Shown: piece after piece, positions 55,001-62,924 of the stretch
Position numbering within the stretch: the stretch's first letter is position 1
Layout of the letters: the number at the start of each line of letters is the position of its first letter
Translations under genes and position numbers: made by a program
From: UMGS621 sp964468815
GTDB lineage: Bacteria; Bacillota; Clostridia; Christensenellales; Borkfalkiaceae
Reading direction: 5' to 3'
Length of the DNA: 64,000 nucleotides
Assembly (NCBI GenBank): GCA_964468815.1
Contig: CAYXWN010000002.1
Span: 1-64,000, forward strand
Notes under the pieces: model-generated
Told to the model about the DNA's origin: nothing
Databases searched by the model: none
The model's input: the letters and a program-made list of their open reading frames with translations, nothing else

Positions 55001-55029
55001 TTGCAAAATGACGCGCGTTATGGTAAAAT
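55001..55029 (+). promoter_or_regulatory. Promoter of the rpsB operon
   Basis: TTGCAA (55001-55006), a 17-base spacer and -10 TAAAAT (55024-55029) with an extended TGG. The same box pair TTGCAA/TGNTAAAAT recurs before the prepilin gene at 61957-62024. Confidence 0.8.
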
Positions 55030-55161
55030 AGTTGCGCTATAAAAATTCACACCCATACCCGATTCGGTATCCGTTGCTTCGGATATAAAATAAAACGAGT
55101 CGAACCGAGGCTGTTACCGAGCTGTAAGTCGGGCGGGGAGGAACAAACGGAGGAATCAATT
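55030..55161 (+). promoter_or_regulatory. Structured rpsB leader, candidate S2 autoregulatory region
   Basis: The ~125-base leader can fold into stacked hairpins: TATCCG/CGGATA (55068-55073 with 55080-55085), GATTCG/CGAGTC (55061-55066 with 55096-55101, one wobble), and CCGA/TCGG (55105-55108 with 55129-55132). rpsB leaders are autoregulated by S2 in other bacteria. That this one works likewise is inference. Confidence 0.45.
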
Positions 55162-55932
55162 ATGGCAGTTATCACAATGAAGCAGCTTTTAGAAGCAGGC
55201 GTTCATTTCGGGCACCAGACCAGAAGATGGAACCCCAAAATGAAGAAGTACATTTACGGAGAACGGAATGGGATTCATATCGTCGACCTTGAAAAGACGG
55301 TTGAATTGATCGAGAACAGCGCGTATCCCTTTATCGTGGAAGCGGTAAAGGCAGGCAAGTCCGTTTTATTCGTCGGTACGAAAAAGCAGGCGCAGGAAGC
55401 CATCAAAGAGGAAGCGACCAGATGCGGTCAGTATTACGTCAATTCCAGATGGTTGGGCGGTACGCTTACCAATTTCAAAACGATCAGAAGCAGAGTCGAT
55501 CGCTTGAACAAACTCAACAACATGGAGAAAATCGGCGAATTCGATCTTCTTCCCAAGAAAGAAGTCATCGGCTTAAAGAAAGAGAGAGATAAGTTGGAAA
55601 CCAACCTCGGCGGTATCAAAGAGATGAGAGGTTTGCCGGGCGTTATGTTCATCGTCGATCCCAGCCACGAAAATATCGCGGTAGAGGAAGCGAGAAAACT
55701 CAATATCCCCATTGTTGCGATTACGGATACCAATTGCGATCCGGACGTTGTGGATTATGTGATCCCCGGAAACGACGATGCGATCCGTGCGGTTAAGTTG
55801 ATCTCTTCCGTCATTGCGGACGCGGTAATCGAAGCGAATCAGGGCGAACAGTATACCGACGCTCCCGTAGAGGATAAGGACACCGTTGCCGAGGAAGCAG
55901 CGGAGACCGTAGCCGAAGGACAAGCGGAATAA
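55162..55932 (+). CDS. rpsB: 30S ribosomal protein S2, 256 aa
   Basis: Clear S2 signatures occur: LLEAGVHFGHQTRRWNPKM, FVGTKKQAQEAIKEEA, YYVNSRWLGGTLTNFKTI and the C-terminal IPIVAITDTNCDPDVVDYVIPGNDD. The last ~25 residues form an acidic tail. S2 is part of the small ribosomal subunit. ACGGAGG precedes the ATG. It is the first gene of the translation/lipid cluster. Confidence 0.98.
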   Translation: MAVITMKQLLEAGVHFGHQTRRWNPKMKKYIYGERNGIHIVDLEKTVELIENSAYPFIVEAVKAGKSVLFVGTKKQAQEAIKEEATRCGQYYVNSRWLGGTLTNFKTIRSRVDRLNKLNNMEKIGEFDLLPKKEVIGLKKERDKLETNLGGIKEMRGLPGVMFIVDPSHENIAVEEARKLNIPIVAITDTNCDPDVVDYVIPGNDDAIRAVKLISSVIADAVIEANQGEQYTDAPVEDKDTVAEEAAETVAEGQAE

Positions 55933-55954
55933 TTTTATAAGGAGAAAGGGAATT

Positions 55955-56818
55955 ATGTTTACAGGTAGCGACGTTGTCGCGCTCCGTCAAAAGACGGGTG
56001 CAGGTATTTTGGATTGCAAAAAAGCGTTGACGGAAACGAACGGCGACATGGACAAGGCGGTTGATTACCTCAGAGAAAAGGGAATCGCGACCGCGGCGAA
56101 AAAGGCAGGCAGAATCGCAGCCGAAGGCGCTTGCTATGCGGAAGTAAAAGGCAACACCGCGGTTTTGGTTGAAGTTAACTGCGAATCCGATTTCGTTTCT
56201 AAGGGCGATATGTTCGGTGCGTTCGCAAAGTCGGTTGCGGATTATATTTTCGCAAACGACGTGAAGGACGTGGAAGAAGTCATCGAGGCGATGAAAGAGC
56301 AGACGACCGAAGCGATTCAGAAGATCGGCGAAAACATCAAAATCAGACGGTTCGTTAAATACGTTTCCGATCAGACGTTGAGCAGCTACATTCACATGGG
56401 CGGCAAGATCGGCGTCGTCGTGGAATGCGCGAACGGCGTCAGCGCGGACACCATTCACGACGTGGCGTTGCAGATCGCCGCGGCGAAGCCCCTTTACGTT
56501 AAGGACGAGGATGTTCCCGCCGAGATCATCGAAAAGGAAAAGGAAATTTTGATCGCGCAGATCAAAAACGATCCGAAACTCGCCAACAAACCCGATCAGG
56601 TAATCGAAAGAATGGTCGAGGGCAAAGTTAAGAAATATTACGAAGAAAATTGCGTGTTGAACCAAGCGTTCGTAAAAGATCCGTCCTTGACGGTCGGCGC
56701 GCTGTTGAAGAAAGAAAATTCGACGGTAGTCAGATTCACGCGTTTTGAAATGGGCGAAGGCTTAGAAAAGAAATCCAACGATTTCGCAGCCGAAGTCGAA
56801 GCGCAAATGAAGAAATAA
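55955..56818 (+). CDS. tsf: Elongation factor Ts, 287 aa
   Basis: The N-terminal UBA-like region and EF-Ts signature (LRQKTGAGILDCKKALTE; YLREKGIATAAKKAGRIAAEG), the VEVNCESDFVS motif and the dimerisation core are present. EF-Ts recycles EF-Tu by exchanging GDP for GTP in the cytosol. It follows rpsB by 22 bases with AAGGAG before the ATG. Confidence 0.98.
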   Translation: MFTGSDVVALRQKTGAGILDCKKALTETNGDMDKAVDYLREKGIATAAKKAGRIAAEGACYAEVKGNTAVLVEVNCESDFVSKGDMFGAFAKSVADYIFANDVKDVEEVIEAMKEQTTEAIQKIGENIKIRRFVKYVSDQTLSSYIHMGGKIGVVVECANGVSADTIHDVALQIAAAKPLYVKDEDVPAEIIEKEKEILIAQIKNDPKLANKPDQVIERMVEGKVKKYYEENCVLNQAFVKDPSLTVGALLKKENSTVVRFTRFEMGEGLEKKSNDFAAEVEAQMKK

Positions 56819-56828
56819 AACAACAAAG

Positions 56829-56878
56829 AAGAAACACGGGTAATCGACCAAAGAGGCGCAATTGCCGTGTTTCTTTTC
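56829..56878 (+). terminator. Hairpin with T-rich tail between tsf and pyrH
   Basis: An 11-base-pair stem AAGAAACACGG/CCGTGTTTCTT (56829-56839 and 56865-56875) with a 25-base loop is followed by TTCC. It may end part of the rpsB-tsf transcripts; no strong promoter is seen before pyrH, so it probably acts as a partial terminator. Confidence 0.55.
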
Positions 56879-56892
56879 CTATACGGAGTATT

Positions 56893-57600
56893 ATGTCGAA
56901 AGCGAAATATAAGAGAGTTATTATCAAATTATCGGGCGAGGCGTTGGCAGGCGAAAGCGGTTTCGGATTGGACGAATCCATCGTCGCAAAGGTCGTCGAT
57001 CAAATCGTCAAGGTCAAGGAAATGGGCGTCGAGATCGGAATTATTCTCGGCGGCGGAAACTTTTGGCGGGGCAGACAGGGTACGGAAATGGATCGCACGA
57101 CCGCCGATCATATGGGAATGTTGGCGACCGTCATCAATTCTCTCGCCTTGCAAGACGCAATCGAAAAGCGCGGAATCCAAACGCGCGTGCAGACGGCGCT
57201 TACGATTACGCGCGTCGCCGAGCCTTATATTCTGAGAAAGGCTCTTTCTCATCTTGAAAAAGGCAGAATCGTTATTTTTGCGTGTGGAACGGGAAATCCC
57301 TATTTTTCGACGGATACGGGCGCTGCGCTCCGTACGGCGGAGATCGGCGCGGATATTTTGTTGCTCGCGAAAAACGTAGACGGAATTTACGATTCCGATC
57401 CGAAGAAAAATCCGAACGCAAAGAAGATCGAACGGATTTCTCATATGGAATTTATCCGTCGGGATCTTCGCGCAATGGACGCGACTGCGGTCACGATCTG
57501 CATGGAAAACAAAATCCCCGTACTCGCATTCGGACTGTTTGAAGAAAATTCCATCGTCCGTGCGGTCGAGGGACAGAATATCGGCACTTTAATTATCTGA
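56893..57600 (+). CDS. pyrH: UMP kinase, 235 aa
   Basis: It is a typical bacterial UMP kinase: KLSGEALAGESGFGLD at the start, GIILGGGNFWRGR, MGMLATVINSLALQD, FACGTGNPYFSTDTGAALR and a DSDPKKNPNAKKIE segment. It converts UMP to UDP using ATP. ACGGAG precedes the ATG. Confidence 0.98.
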   Translation: MSKAKYKRVIIKLSGEALAGESGFGLDESIVAKVVDQIVKVKEMGVEIGIILGGGNFWRGRQGTEMDRTTADHMGMLATVINSLALQDAIEKRGIQTRVQTALTITRVAEPYILRKALSHLEKGRIVIFACGTGNPYFSTDTGAALRTAEIGADILLLAKNVDGIYDSDPKKNPNAKKIERISHMEFIRRDLRAMDATAVTICMENKIPVLAFGLFEENSIVRAVEGQNIGTLII

Positions 57601-57618
57601 CAAAAGGAGGAAAAGAGA

Positions 57619-58194
57619 ATGAACTTTGAAAACGAGCAAGTTGAAATGATTATGATGGACGCGATGGAAAGAACGGAAAAAACCTGTTCGGTTCTCGCTT
57701 CCGATTTTGCCGCGGTGCGCGCAGGCAGAGCGAATCCCCATATTCTGGATAAGATTTTGGTGGATTATTACGGAACGCCTACTCCGATCAATCAAGTCGG
57801 AAACATTTCCGTATCGGACGCGCGTTGCTTGGTCATCGCCCCGTGGGACGCTTCTATGTTGAAAGTGATCGAGAAGCAACTTTTGCAAGACAATATCGGC
57901 ATTACGCCGTCCAACGACGGTAAGGTGATTCGCCTCGTATTCCCCGTGCTGACCGAAGAGCGCAGAAAAGATCTCGTCAAGCAGGTCAAGAAAATGGCGG
58001 AGGACGCGAAAGTCGCCGTCCGTAACATCAGACGGGACGCAATGGATGCGTTAAAAAAGTTGAAAAACGAAAAGGTCGTGTCCGAGGACGAGCACGCGAA
58101 TGCGGAGAAAGAAGTCGATAAGCATATTTCCAAGGAAATCGAGCGTATCGAAAAACTCGCCGCGGACAAGGAGAAGGACGTACTGTCCGTATAA
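57619..58194 (+). CDS. frr: Ribosome recycling factor, 191 aa
   Basis: The full-length RRF fold is recognisable: FAAVRAGRANPHILDKI, VDYYGTPTPINQVGNISV, GKVIRLVFPVLTEERRKDL and AKVAVRNIRRDAMDALKKLKNE. RRF splits post-termination ribosomes together with EF-G. AAAGGAGG precedes the ATG, and the last stop base is also the first base of the uppS start. Confidence 0.98.
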   Translation: MNFENEQVEMIMMDAMERTEKTCSVLASDFAAVRAGRANPHILDKILVDYYGTPTPINQVGNISVSDARCLVIAPWDASMLKVIEKQLLQDNIGITPSNDGKVIRLVFPVLTEERRKDLVKQVKKMAEDAKVAVRNIRRDAMDALKKLKNEKVVSEDEHANAEKEVDKHISKEIERIEKLAADKEKDVLSV

Positions 58195-58877
58195 TGGAAG
58201 AACGCCATATTCCTTGCCATCTCGGCATTATCATGGACGGGAACGGCAGATGGGCACAAAAGAACGGAAAGAAGCGTTCTTACGGACACCGTAAGGGCGC
58301 GTTAAATGTGGAAAAAATCGTCGAGCATGCGTTTCGTCGCGGTGTTTCGGCGGTTTCGCTTTTCGCGTTTTCTTCCGAAAATTGGAAGCGACCGAAAGAA
58401 GAGGTGGACGCGATTCTCGATCTTATTCGGGATTATTTCGATCGGTACTTAAAAAGACTGGTCAAAAACGGCGTCGCGGTGCGCGTTATGGGCGAAATTT
58501 CCGCGCTTCCGAGCGATTTGCAGGCGTCCATCGCGCGCGTTACGGCGGATACCGCCGGCGGCAAGACTGTTTTAAATATCGGAATCAATTACGGCGGACG
58601 GCAGGAAATCGTGCGTGCGGCGAATATTCTTTGCCAAAAGGGCGCGCTCGTCACCGAAGAATCTTTTTCGGCGGCGTTAGACACGGTCGGTTTGCCTCCG
58701 CTCGATTTTCTCATTCGCACGGGCGGAGAAAAACGCCTCAGTAATTTTATGTTGTTCGAAGCGGCTTATGCGGAGTTGTATTTTACGGACGTTTATTGGC
58801 CGGATTTCGGGAAAGCGGATTTGGACGAAGCGTTGGAAGATTATTCCCGTCGCAAGCGTCGCTTCGGAAGTTTGTAA
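58194..58877 (+). CDS. uppS: Undecaprenyl diphosphate synthase (cis-prenyltransferase), 227 aa
   Basis: The family motifs HLGIIMDGNGRWAQK, LFAFSSENWKRP, INYGGRQEI and the C-terminal RTGGEKRLSNFMLFEAAYAE with WPDF are all present. The enzyme makes the C55 lipid carrier for cell-wall synthesis. The ATG overlaps the frr stop by one base. Its length is slightly short of the usual 240-250 residues, but all motifs are intact. Confidence 0.97.
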   Translation: MEERHIPCHLGIIMDGNGRWAQKNGKKRSYGHRKGALNVEKIVEHAFRRGVSAVSLFAFSSENWKRPKEEVDAILDLIRDYFDRYLKRLVKNGVAVRVMGEISALPSDLQASIARVTADTAGGKTVLNIGINYGGRQEIVRAANILCQKGALVTEESFSAALDTVGLPPLDFLIRTGGEKRLSNFMLFEAAYAELYFTDVYWPDFGKADLDEALEDYSRRKRRFGSL

Positions 58878-58883
58878 AGGATT

Positions 58884-59684
58884 ATGTTGAAACGAACGCT
58901 GACCGGCGCGGGGCTGGTTGCGGTTTGCGTGGGATTTTTTCTTCTCCGCAACCTCGTGGACGCGCGTCTGTTTTGTATTTTAATCGGAATTTTTTGCGTG
59001 CTCGGAACGTATGAATTGATGCGCGCGTTGGGTGACCGTGCGGCGTGTATGCCGTACGTCATGGTCTACGCGGTTGCGATCGTTCCGACTTACGTCTTGG
59101 GCGGAATCGCTGCGGCTGCGATCGTATTCGCGCTGTTTGCGGTTTCGTTCGTCCTTTTATTTGCTTTGGATCGGACGTTTAAGGCACGCCAACTCGGGCT
59201 TACGCTGTTTGCGATGGTGTACCCCTCCTTTTTTCTCGTGGCGATGGCTGCGGTGAATCAGTTAGGGGAGAACGGCTATTTCGCGCTGTTGTTGATCTTT
59301 TTGGTTTCGCCTGCCGCCGATACGTTTGCGTATTTGGTGGGAAGTTTGCTCAAAGGACCGAAACTTTGCCCTAAACTCAGTCCGAATAAGACGATTTCGG
59401 GGGCGATCGGCGGATTGGTCGGCGGCGTCGCCGCCGCGCTTGCGCTCTATTTTATCTTAATGCCTGCGTTGAACGTTCCGCTTCCCGCGTTTTTCGTCGC
59501 GATGATCGGATTGGTTGCGGCGGTGTTTACCGAATGTGGCGACCTTTTCGAAAGTTTTATTAAGCGGCGGCTGGAAATTAAGGATATGGGGAAAATTCTC
59601 CCCGGTCACGGGGGAATTATGGATCGCATCGACGGTATGTTGTTCGCGAGTGCGTTTCTCTGCTTTGTGTTCGCGCTGTTATAA
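58884..59684 (+). CDS. cdsA: Phosphatidate cytidylyltransferase, 266 aa
   Basis: It is a polytopic membrane protein (about seven to eight hydrophobic segments) with the CDP-diglyceride synthase signature near the C-terminus: FESFIKRRLEIKDMGKILPG followed by HGGIMDRIDGM. It makes CDP-diacylglycerol for phospholipid synthesis. It follows uppS by 6 bases in the usual order. Confidence 0.97.
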   Translation: MLKRTLTGAGLVAVCVGFFLLRNLVDARLFCILIGIFCVLGTYELMRALGDRAACMPYVMVYAVAIVPTYVLGGIAAAAIVFALFAVSFVLLFALDRTFKARQLGLTLFAMVYPSFFLVAMAAVNQLGENGYFALLLIFLVSPAADTFAYLVGSLLKGPKLCPKLSPNKTISGAIGGLVGGVAAALALYFILMPALNVPLPAFFVAMIGLVAAVFTECGDLFESFIKRRLEIKDMGKILPGHGGIMDRIDGMLFASAFLCFVFALL

Positions 59685-59722
59685 CTCGAAGAAAGGGTAT
59701 TTTTATAAGGAATCAATCATAT

Positions 59723-60862
59723 ATGAAGAATGTAGCCGTAATGGGTTGTACCGGCTCGATCGGCCGTACGGCGTTGGCGGTCGTACGCAATCACCCCGAC
59801 CGTTTTCGGATCACGGCGATCGCCGCTCGGAGAGAATCGGAGGAGTTTGCCTCCGTTGCGCATGAATTTCGTCCTTCTTTCGCCGCGCTCTCCGAGGGGA
59901 GCGCGGATTTTAAAAAGCGGCTTCCGAACGGAACGGAGTACGTTTTCGGAAAGGACGCGCTTTTGGCGTGTGCCGCTGCGGATTACGACGTTTTGTTGGC
60001 GGCTGTCGTGGGCTTCGCCGGGTTAGAGGGCGTTTTGGCTGCCGCAGAACGCGGAAAAACCATTGCGCTTGCGAATAAAGAGAGTTTGGTCGCAGGCGGC
60101 GCGCTCGTTACGGGGGCGGCAAAGCGTTCGGGGGCGCGGATTCTTCCCGTCGATTCCGAACATTCCGCGCTTTGGCAAGCGTTGTCTTGTCGGTACGATA
60201 CGCCTTTTGAAAAATTGATTTTGACGGCGAGCGGCGGTCCGTTTCTTCGTTATTCGGCAGACGCGCTTACGCGCGTGACGGCGAAAGAGGCTTTGCGCCA
60301 CCCGAATTGGAACATGGGCGCGAAAATAACGGTGGATTCCGCAACGCTTTTCAATAAGGGGTTAGAGGTGATCGAGGCGACTTGGCTGTTCGGTGCACCC
60401 GAAGAGCGCGTAGAGGTCGTCGTTCATCCGCAAAGCGTGGTCCATTCCATGGTGGAATTTGCGGACGGCGCGGTAATTGCTCAGCTGGGTTATCCGTCCA
60501 TGGAAGTCCCCGTGCAACTCGCGCTTTCCTATCCGGAACGCATTTCGTCGTCCGTTCCGCGGTTAGATTTTGCCGAATTACATAAACTAGAATTCGAACG
60601 GCCGGACGAGGAGCGTTTTCCTTGTTTGCGGCTTGCGCGGCAGGCGTTGCGTGCAGGCGGTTCTTATCCCGCGACGGCGAACGCCGCGAACGAAGCGGCT
60701 GTAAACGCTTTTCTTTCTGGCAAAATCGGATTTTGCGATATTCCGTCGTTAATCGAGTCCGCTTTGGGCGCGTTCGACGGGAAAGAAGCGACGGATTTTG
60801 CGCAACTTGCGGAAATAGACGAGGCGGCGCGCCGCTACGTAATACGAAAAATCGGAGATTAA
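59723..60862 (+). CDS. dxr: 1-deoxy-D-xylulose 5-phosphate reductoisomerase, 379 aa
   Basis: This is the second enzyme of the MEP isoprenoid pathway. Visible are the NADPH-binding GCTGSIGRTAL, ANKESLVAGG, the substrate and metal region VDSEHSALWQAL, ASGGPF and HPNWNMGAKITVDSATLFNK. The ATG is preceded only by a modest AAGGAA. It lies between cdsA and rseP, as in many Firmicutes, and supplies precursors for the UppS reaction. Confidence 0.98.
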   Translation: MKNVAVMGCTGSIGRTALAVVRNHPDRFRITAIAARRESEEFASVAHEFRPSFAALSEGSADFKKRLPNGTEYVFGKDALLACAAADYDVLLAAVVGFAGLEGVLAAAERGKTIALANKESLVAGGALVTGAAKRSGARILPVDSEHSALWQALSCRYDTPFEKLILTASGGPFLRYSADALTRVTAKEALRHPNWNMGAKITVDSATLFNKGLEVIEATWLFGAPEERVEVVVHPQSVVHSMVEFADGAVIAQLGYPSMEVPVQLALSYPERISSSVPRLDFAELHKLEFERPDEERFPCLRLARQALRAGGSYPATANAANEAAVNAFLSGKIGFCDIPSLIESALGAFDGKEATDFAQLAEIDEAARRYVIRKIGD

Positions 60863-60865
60863 ACG

Positions 60866-61933
60866 TTGTTAATATTAGCGTCTTTTCAAAGCGTAATGAC
60901 CTACGTCGGATACGTTCTGGCAGCGATCTTATTGCTTCTTATCATGATCACGGTGCACGAATTCGGGCACTATACGGCAGGAAAACTACTCGGATTCGGA
61001 ATCGAAGAATTTGCGATCGGTTTCGGGCCGAAGTTGTTTCGGCGACAAAAAAAGAACGGCGAGTATTTTTCCGTTCGTCTTTTCCCGTTGGGCGGCTTTT
61101 GCGCCTTTAAGGGGGAGGACGAGGACGATCCCGATCCGTCTGCGTTCAATAATCAAAAGCCGTGGAAGCGCATAATCGTGCTCGCGGCAGGCGCGTTTAT
61201 GAATATGTTGACGGCGTTGGTAATTATCTTTATTTTATTCGCCGCATACGGACAGATGACGCTTTTGGTGGGCGACGAAGGAACGGGAGAAGCGTATTCC
61301 TTTCAACAATACGACGTTATTATTAAGGCAGAAGATCGCAACGTTTATATGACGACCGATCTAATGGAAGTGATTTTGGGCAAAAAAGAGGGGGATATCG
61401 TTCGCTTTTTGGTGCGTCGCGGCGGCGAGGACGTCGAAATCGAGGTAAAATTGCGCCAAGACGCGGTGTTTGAAAGCGTAGAGGACGCGAGCAAAGCGTT
61501 GGAATATTTGGGCGTCAATCAAATTTACGCCACGTACGTTCGGTTCGGATTTTTCGAGAGCGTCGGGCGCGCGTTTTCGTATGCCGGCAGAATCGGCGGC
61601 AGTATTTTTACGGTGCTGGGACAACTTTTGACGGGGCGTTTGTCCGTTTCCGCTTTGGGCGGACCGATCACAACGGTGACAACTACCGTCGGGGCGATCG
61701 CGAACGGCGGCTTTGCCTACTGGTTGGAAATGGCTGCGTTTATCGGCATTAACTTGGGTGTATTCAATCTTTTGCCCATTCCGGCGTTGGACGGCTCTCG
61801 CATCGTCTTTGCCGTGATCGAATGGATTCGGAAAAAACCGCTGAACAGAAACGTCGAGGCGATCATTCACGTGGCAGGTTTTGTTTTGCTGTTCGGGTTC
61901 GCGATTTTGGTAGACGTGCTGAAATTGTTTTAG
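60866..61933 (+). CDS. rseP: RIP metalloprotease RseP (site-2 protease), 355 aa
   Basis: It is a membrane zinc protease with the active-site HEFGH (31-35) in the first membrane helix, a single PDZ-like region (about 115-190) and the second catalytic motif in NLLPIPALDGSR within the last helices. Members cut membrane-bound anti-sigma factors and leftover signal peptides. The start is TTG with GGAG 8 bases upstream, 3 bases after the dxr stop. One PDZ domain is the usual Gram-positive form. Confidence 0.95.
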   Translation: MLILASFQSVMTYVGYVLAAILLLLIMITVHEFGHYTAGKLLGFGIEEFAIGFGPKLFRRQKKNGEYFSVRLFPLGGFCAFKGEDEDDPDPSAFNNQKPWKRIIVLAAGAFMNMLTALVIIFILFAAYGQMTLLVGDEGTGEAYSFQQYDVIIKAEDRNVYMTTDLMEVILGKKEGDIVRFLVRRGGEDVEIEVKLRQDAVFESVEDASKALEYLGVNQIYATYVRFGFFESVGRAFSYAGRIGGSIFTVLGQLLTGRLSVSALGGPITTVTTTVGAIANGGFAYWLEMAAFIGINLGVFNLLPIPALDGSRIVFAVIEWIRKKPLNRNVEAIIHVAGFVLLFGFAILVDVLKLF

Positions 61934-61947
61934 CCGAATGGAGAACG

Positions 61948-62027
61948 GAAAAGAGATTGCAAAACGGAGTTTTGTGCTAAAATATAGAAAAGAGATTGCA
62001 AAACGGAAAGTTTTGTGCTAAAATATA
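61948..62027 (+). repeat. Tandem duplicated promoter (39 and 41 bases)
   Basis: Two near-identical units follow each other (61948-61986 and 61987-62027). Each has TTGCAA and an extended -10 TGC-TAAAAT. The first has a 15-base spacer (TTGCAA 61957, TAAAAT 61978), the second an ideal 17 bases (61996, 62019) because of two extra A residues. Only the second is likely to be strong. Both point to the prepilin gene. Confidence 0.75.
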
Positions 62028-62041
62028 GAAAAGTATAGTGA

Positions 62042-62129
62042 AAAAAAGGACTAGTCCTTTTTTCTTTGTTCTTCAAACAAAGAAAAAAGGACTAGTCCTT
62101 TTTTCTTTGTTCTTCAAACAAAGAAAAAA
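62042..62129 (+). repeat. Tandem 41-base repeat made of interlocking hairpins
   Basis: Two copies of a 41-base unit contain a palindrome centred on GGACTAGTCC with A6/T6 arms (62042-62063 and 62083-62104) and a hairpin TTTTTTCTTTGTT/AACAAAGAAAAAA with a CTTCA loop (62058-62088 and 62099-62129). The arms overlap, so each segment can pair with either neighbour. The GGACTAGTCC hairpins with T6 resemble intrinsic terminators. They lie between the duplicated promoter and the prepilin start, and also behind rseP. Confidence 0.85.
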
Positions 62130-62168
62130 CTTCCTTTTTGAAAAACGATAATACAAAGGAGTGCTTTT

Positions 62169-62924
62169 ATGAAACGTAACAAAAAGGGCTTTACGATCGT
62201 AGAGTTGGTGATCGTTATCGCGGTAATCGCCGTTTTGGCGGCGGTATTGATTCCGACGTTTTCCGGGTTGATCGCAAAGGCAAACGTGTCCGCCGATCAA
62301 CAGGCGGTTCGCAGTATGAACGTGGCGTTGATGTCGGACGAGGCGTTGAACGGCAAGCCCTCTAATTTGGGCGAGGCTCGCGCCGTTCTCGCGAAAGCAG
62401 GGTACAATTCGGAAGGGTATCACCCCATTTCCGCAGGGCATACTTTTTATGGGGACGCCGATTTGAACTGCATTTTATTGGTAAAGGACGACGGAAAGAT
62501 TGTAATCTATCCGGAAGATTTTGCCAATGCAGGAGAGGATTTTAAGGATAACGATACGCGCCGTTTTAATCTTGAAACGGGTTGGGCTGCCGGCGACGAC
62601 GAGATCGTGAGCAAAGCAAAGAGTGCGGAAGGTCTTACGGTCGGATCGGGCGACGGACAGACGAATTTTGAAGAAGTGCTTCGGATCGGCGCGTTTTCGG
62701 GAGAAACGTTCCAAGGCGCGACGGTTAAACTTGCCGAGGACGTAACGCTTTCTACGCTCGATTATCCCGTCAAGGAATTCCGCGGCACGTTGGACGGCGA
62801 CGGGCATACGATCAGCGGACTGAAAATCACGCCCGTTCACGGAAAGGACGGAAACGGTTATCTGTATAGCGATCTTTACGATAGCCATCAAGGAATCCCA
62901 AAGAGCAATACGGCGTCGGTTTGA
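62169..62924 (+). CDS. Prepilin-like protein, N-terminal part before a frameshift
   Basis: A class III (type IV pilin-like) signal is clear: MKRNKKG|FTIVELVIVIAV with a long hydrophobic helix, then a globular region (VLAKAGYNSEGYHPISAGH, ILLVKDDGKIVIYPEDF) and the start of a beta-helix-like region (FRGTLDGDGHTISGLKITPV). The frame ends after codon 251. The next frame (-1) continues the same domain in register, so the intact product would be about 491 residues. AAGGAG precedes the ATG. No pilus assembly genes are in the window. Confidence 0.85.
   Translation: MKRNKKGFTIVELVIVIAVIAVLAAVLIPTFSGLIAKANVSADQQAVRSMNVALMSDEALNGKPSNLGEARAVLAKAGYNSEGYHPISAGHTFYGDADLNCILLVKDDGKIVIYPEDFANAGEDFKDNDTRRFNLETGWAAGDDEIVSKAKSAEGLTVGSGDGQTNFEEVLRIGAFSGETFQGATVKLAEDVTLSTLDYPVKEFRGTLDGDGHTISGLKITPVHGKDGNGYLYSDLYDSHQGIPKSNTASV

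Noticed and set aside
61948..62129. A CRISPR array
   Set aside because: There are only two adjacent copies of each unit, without spacers, and the units are a promoter and terminator-like hairpins.
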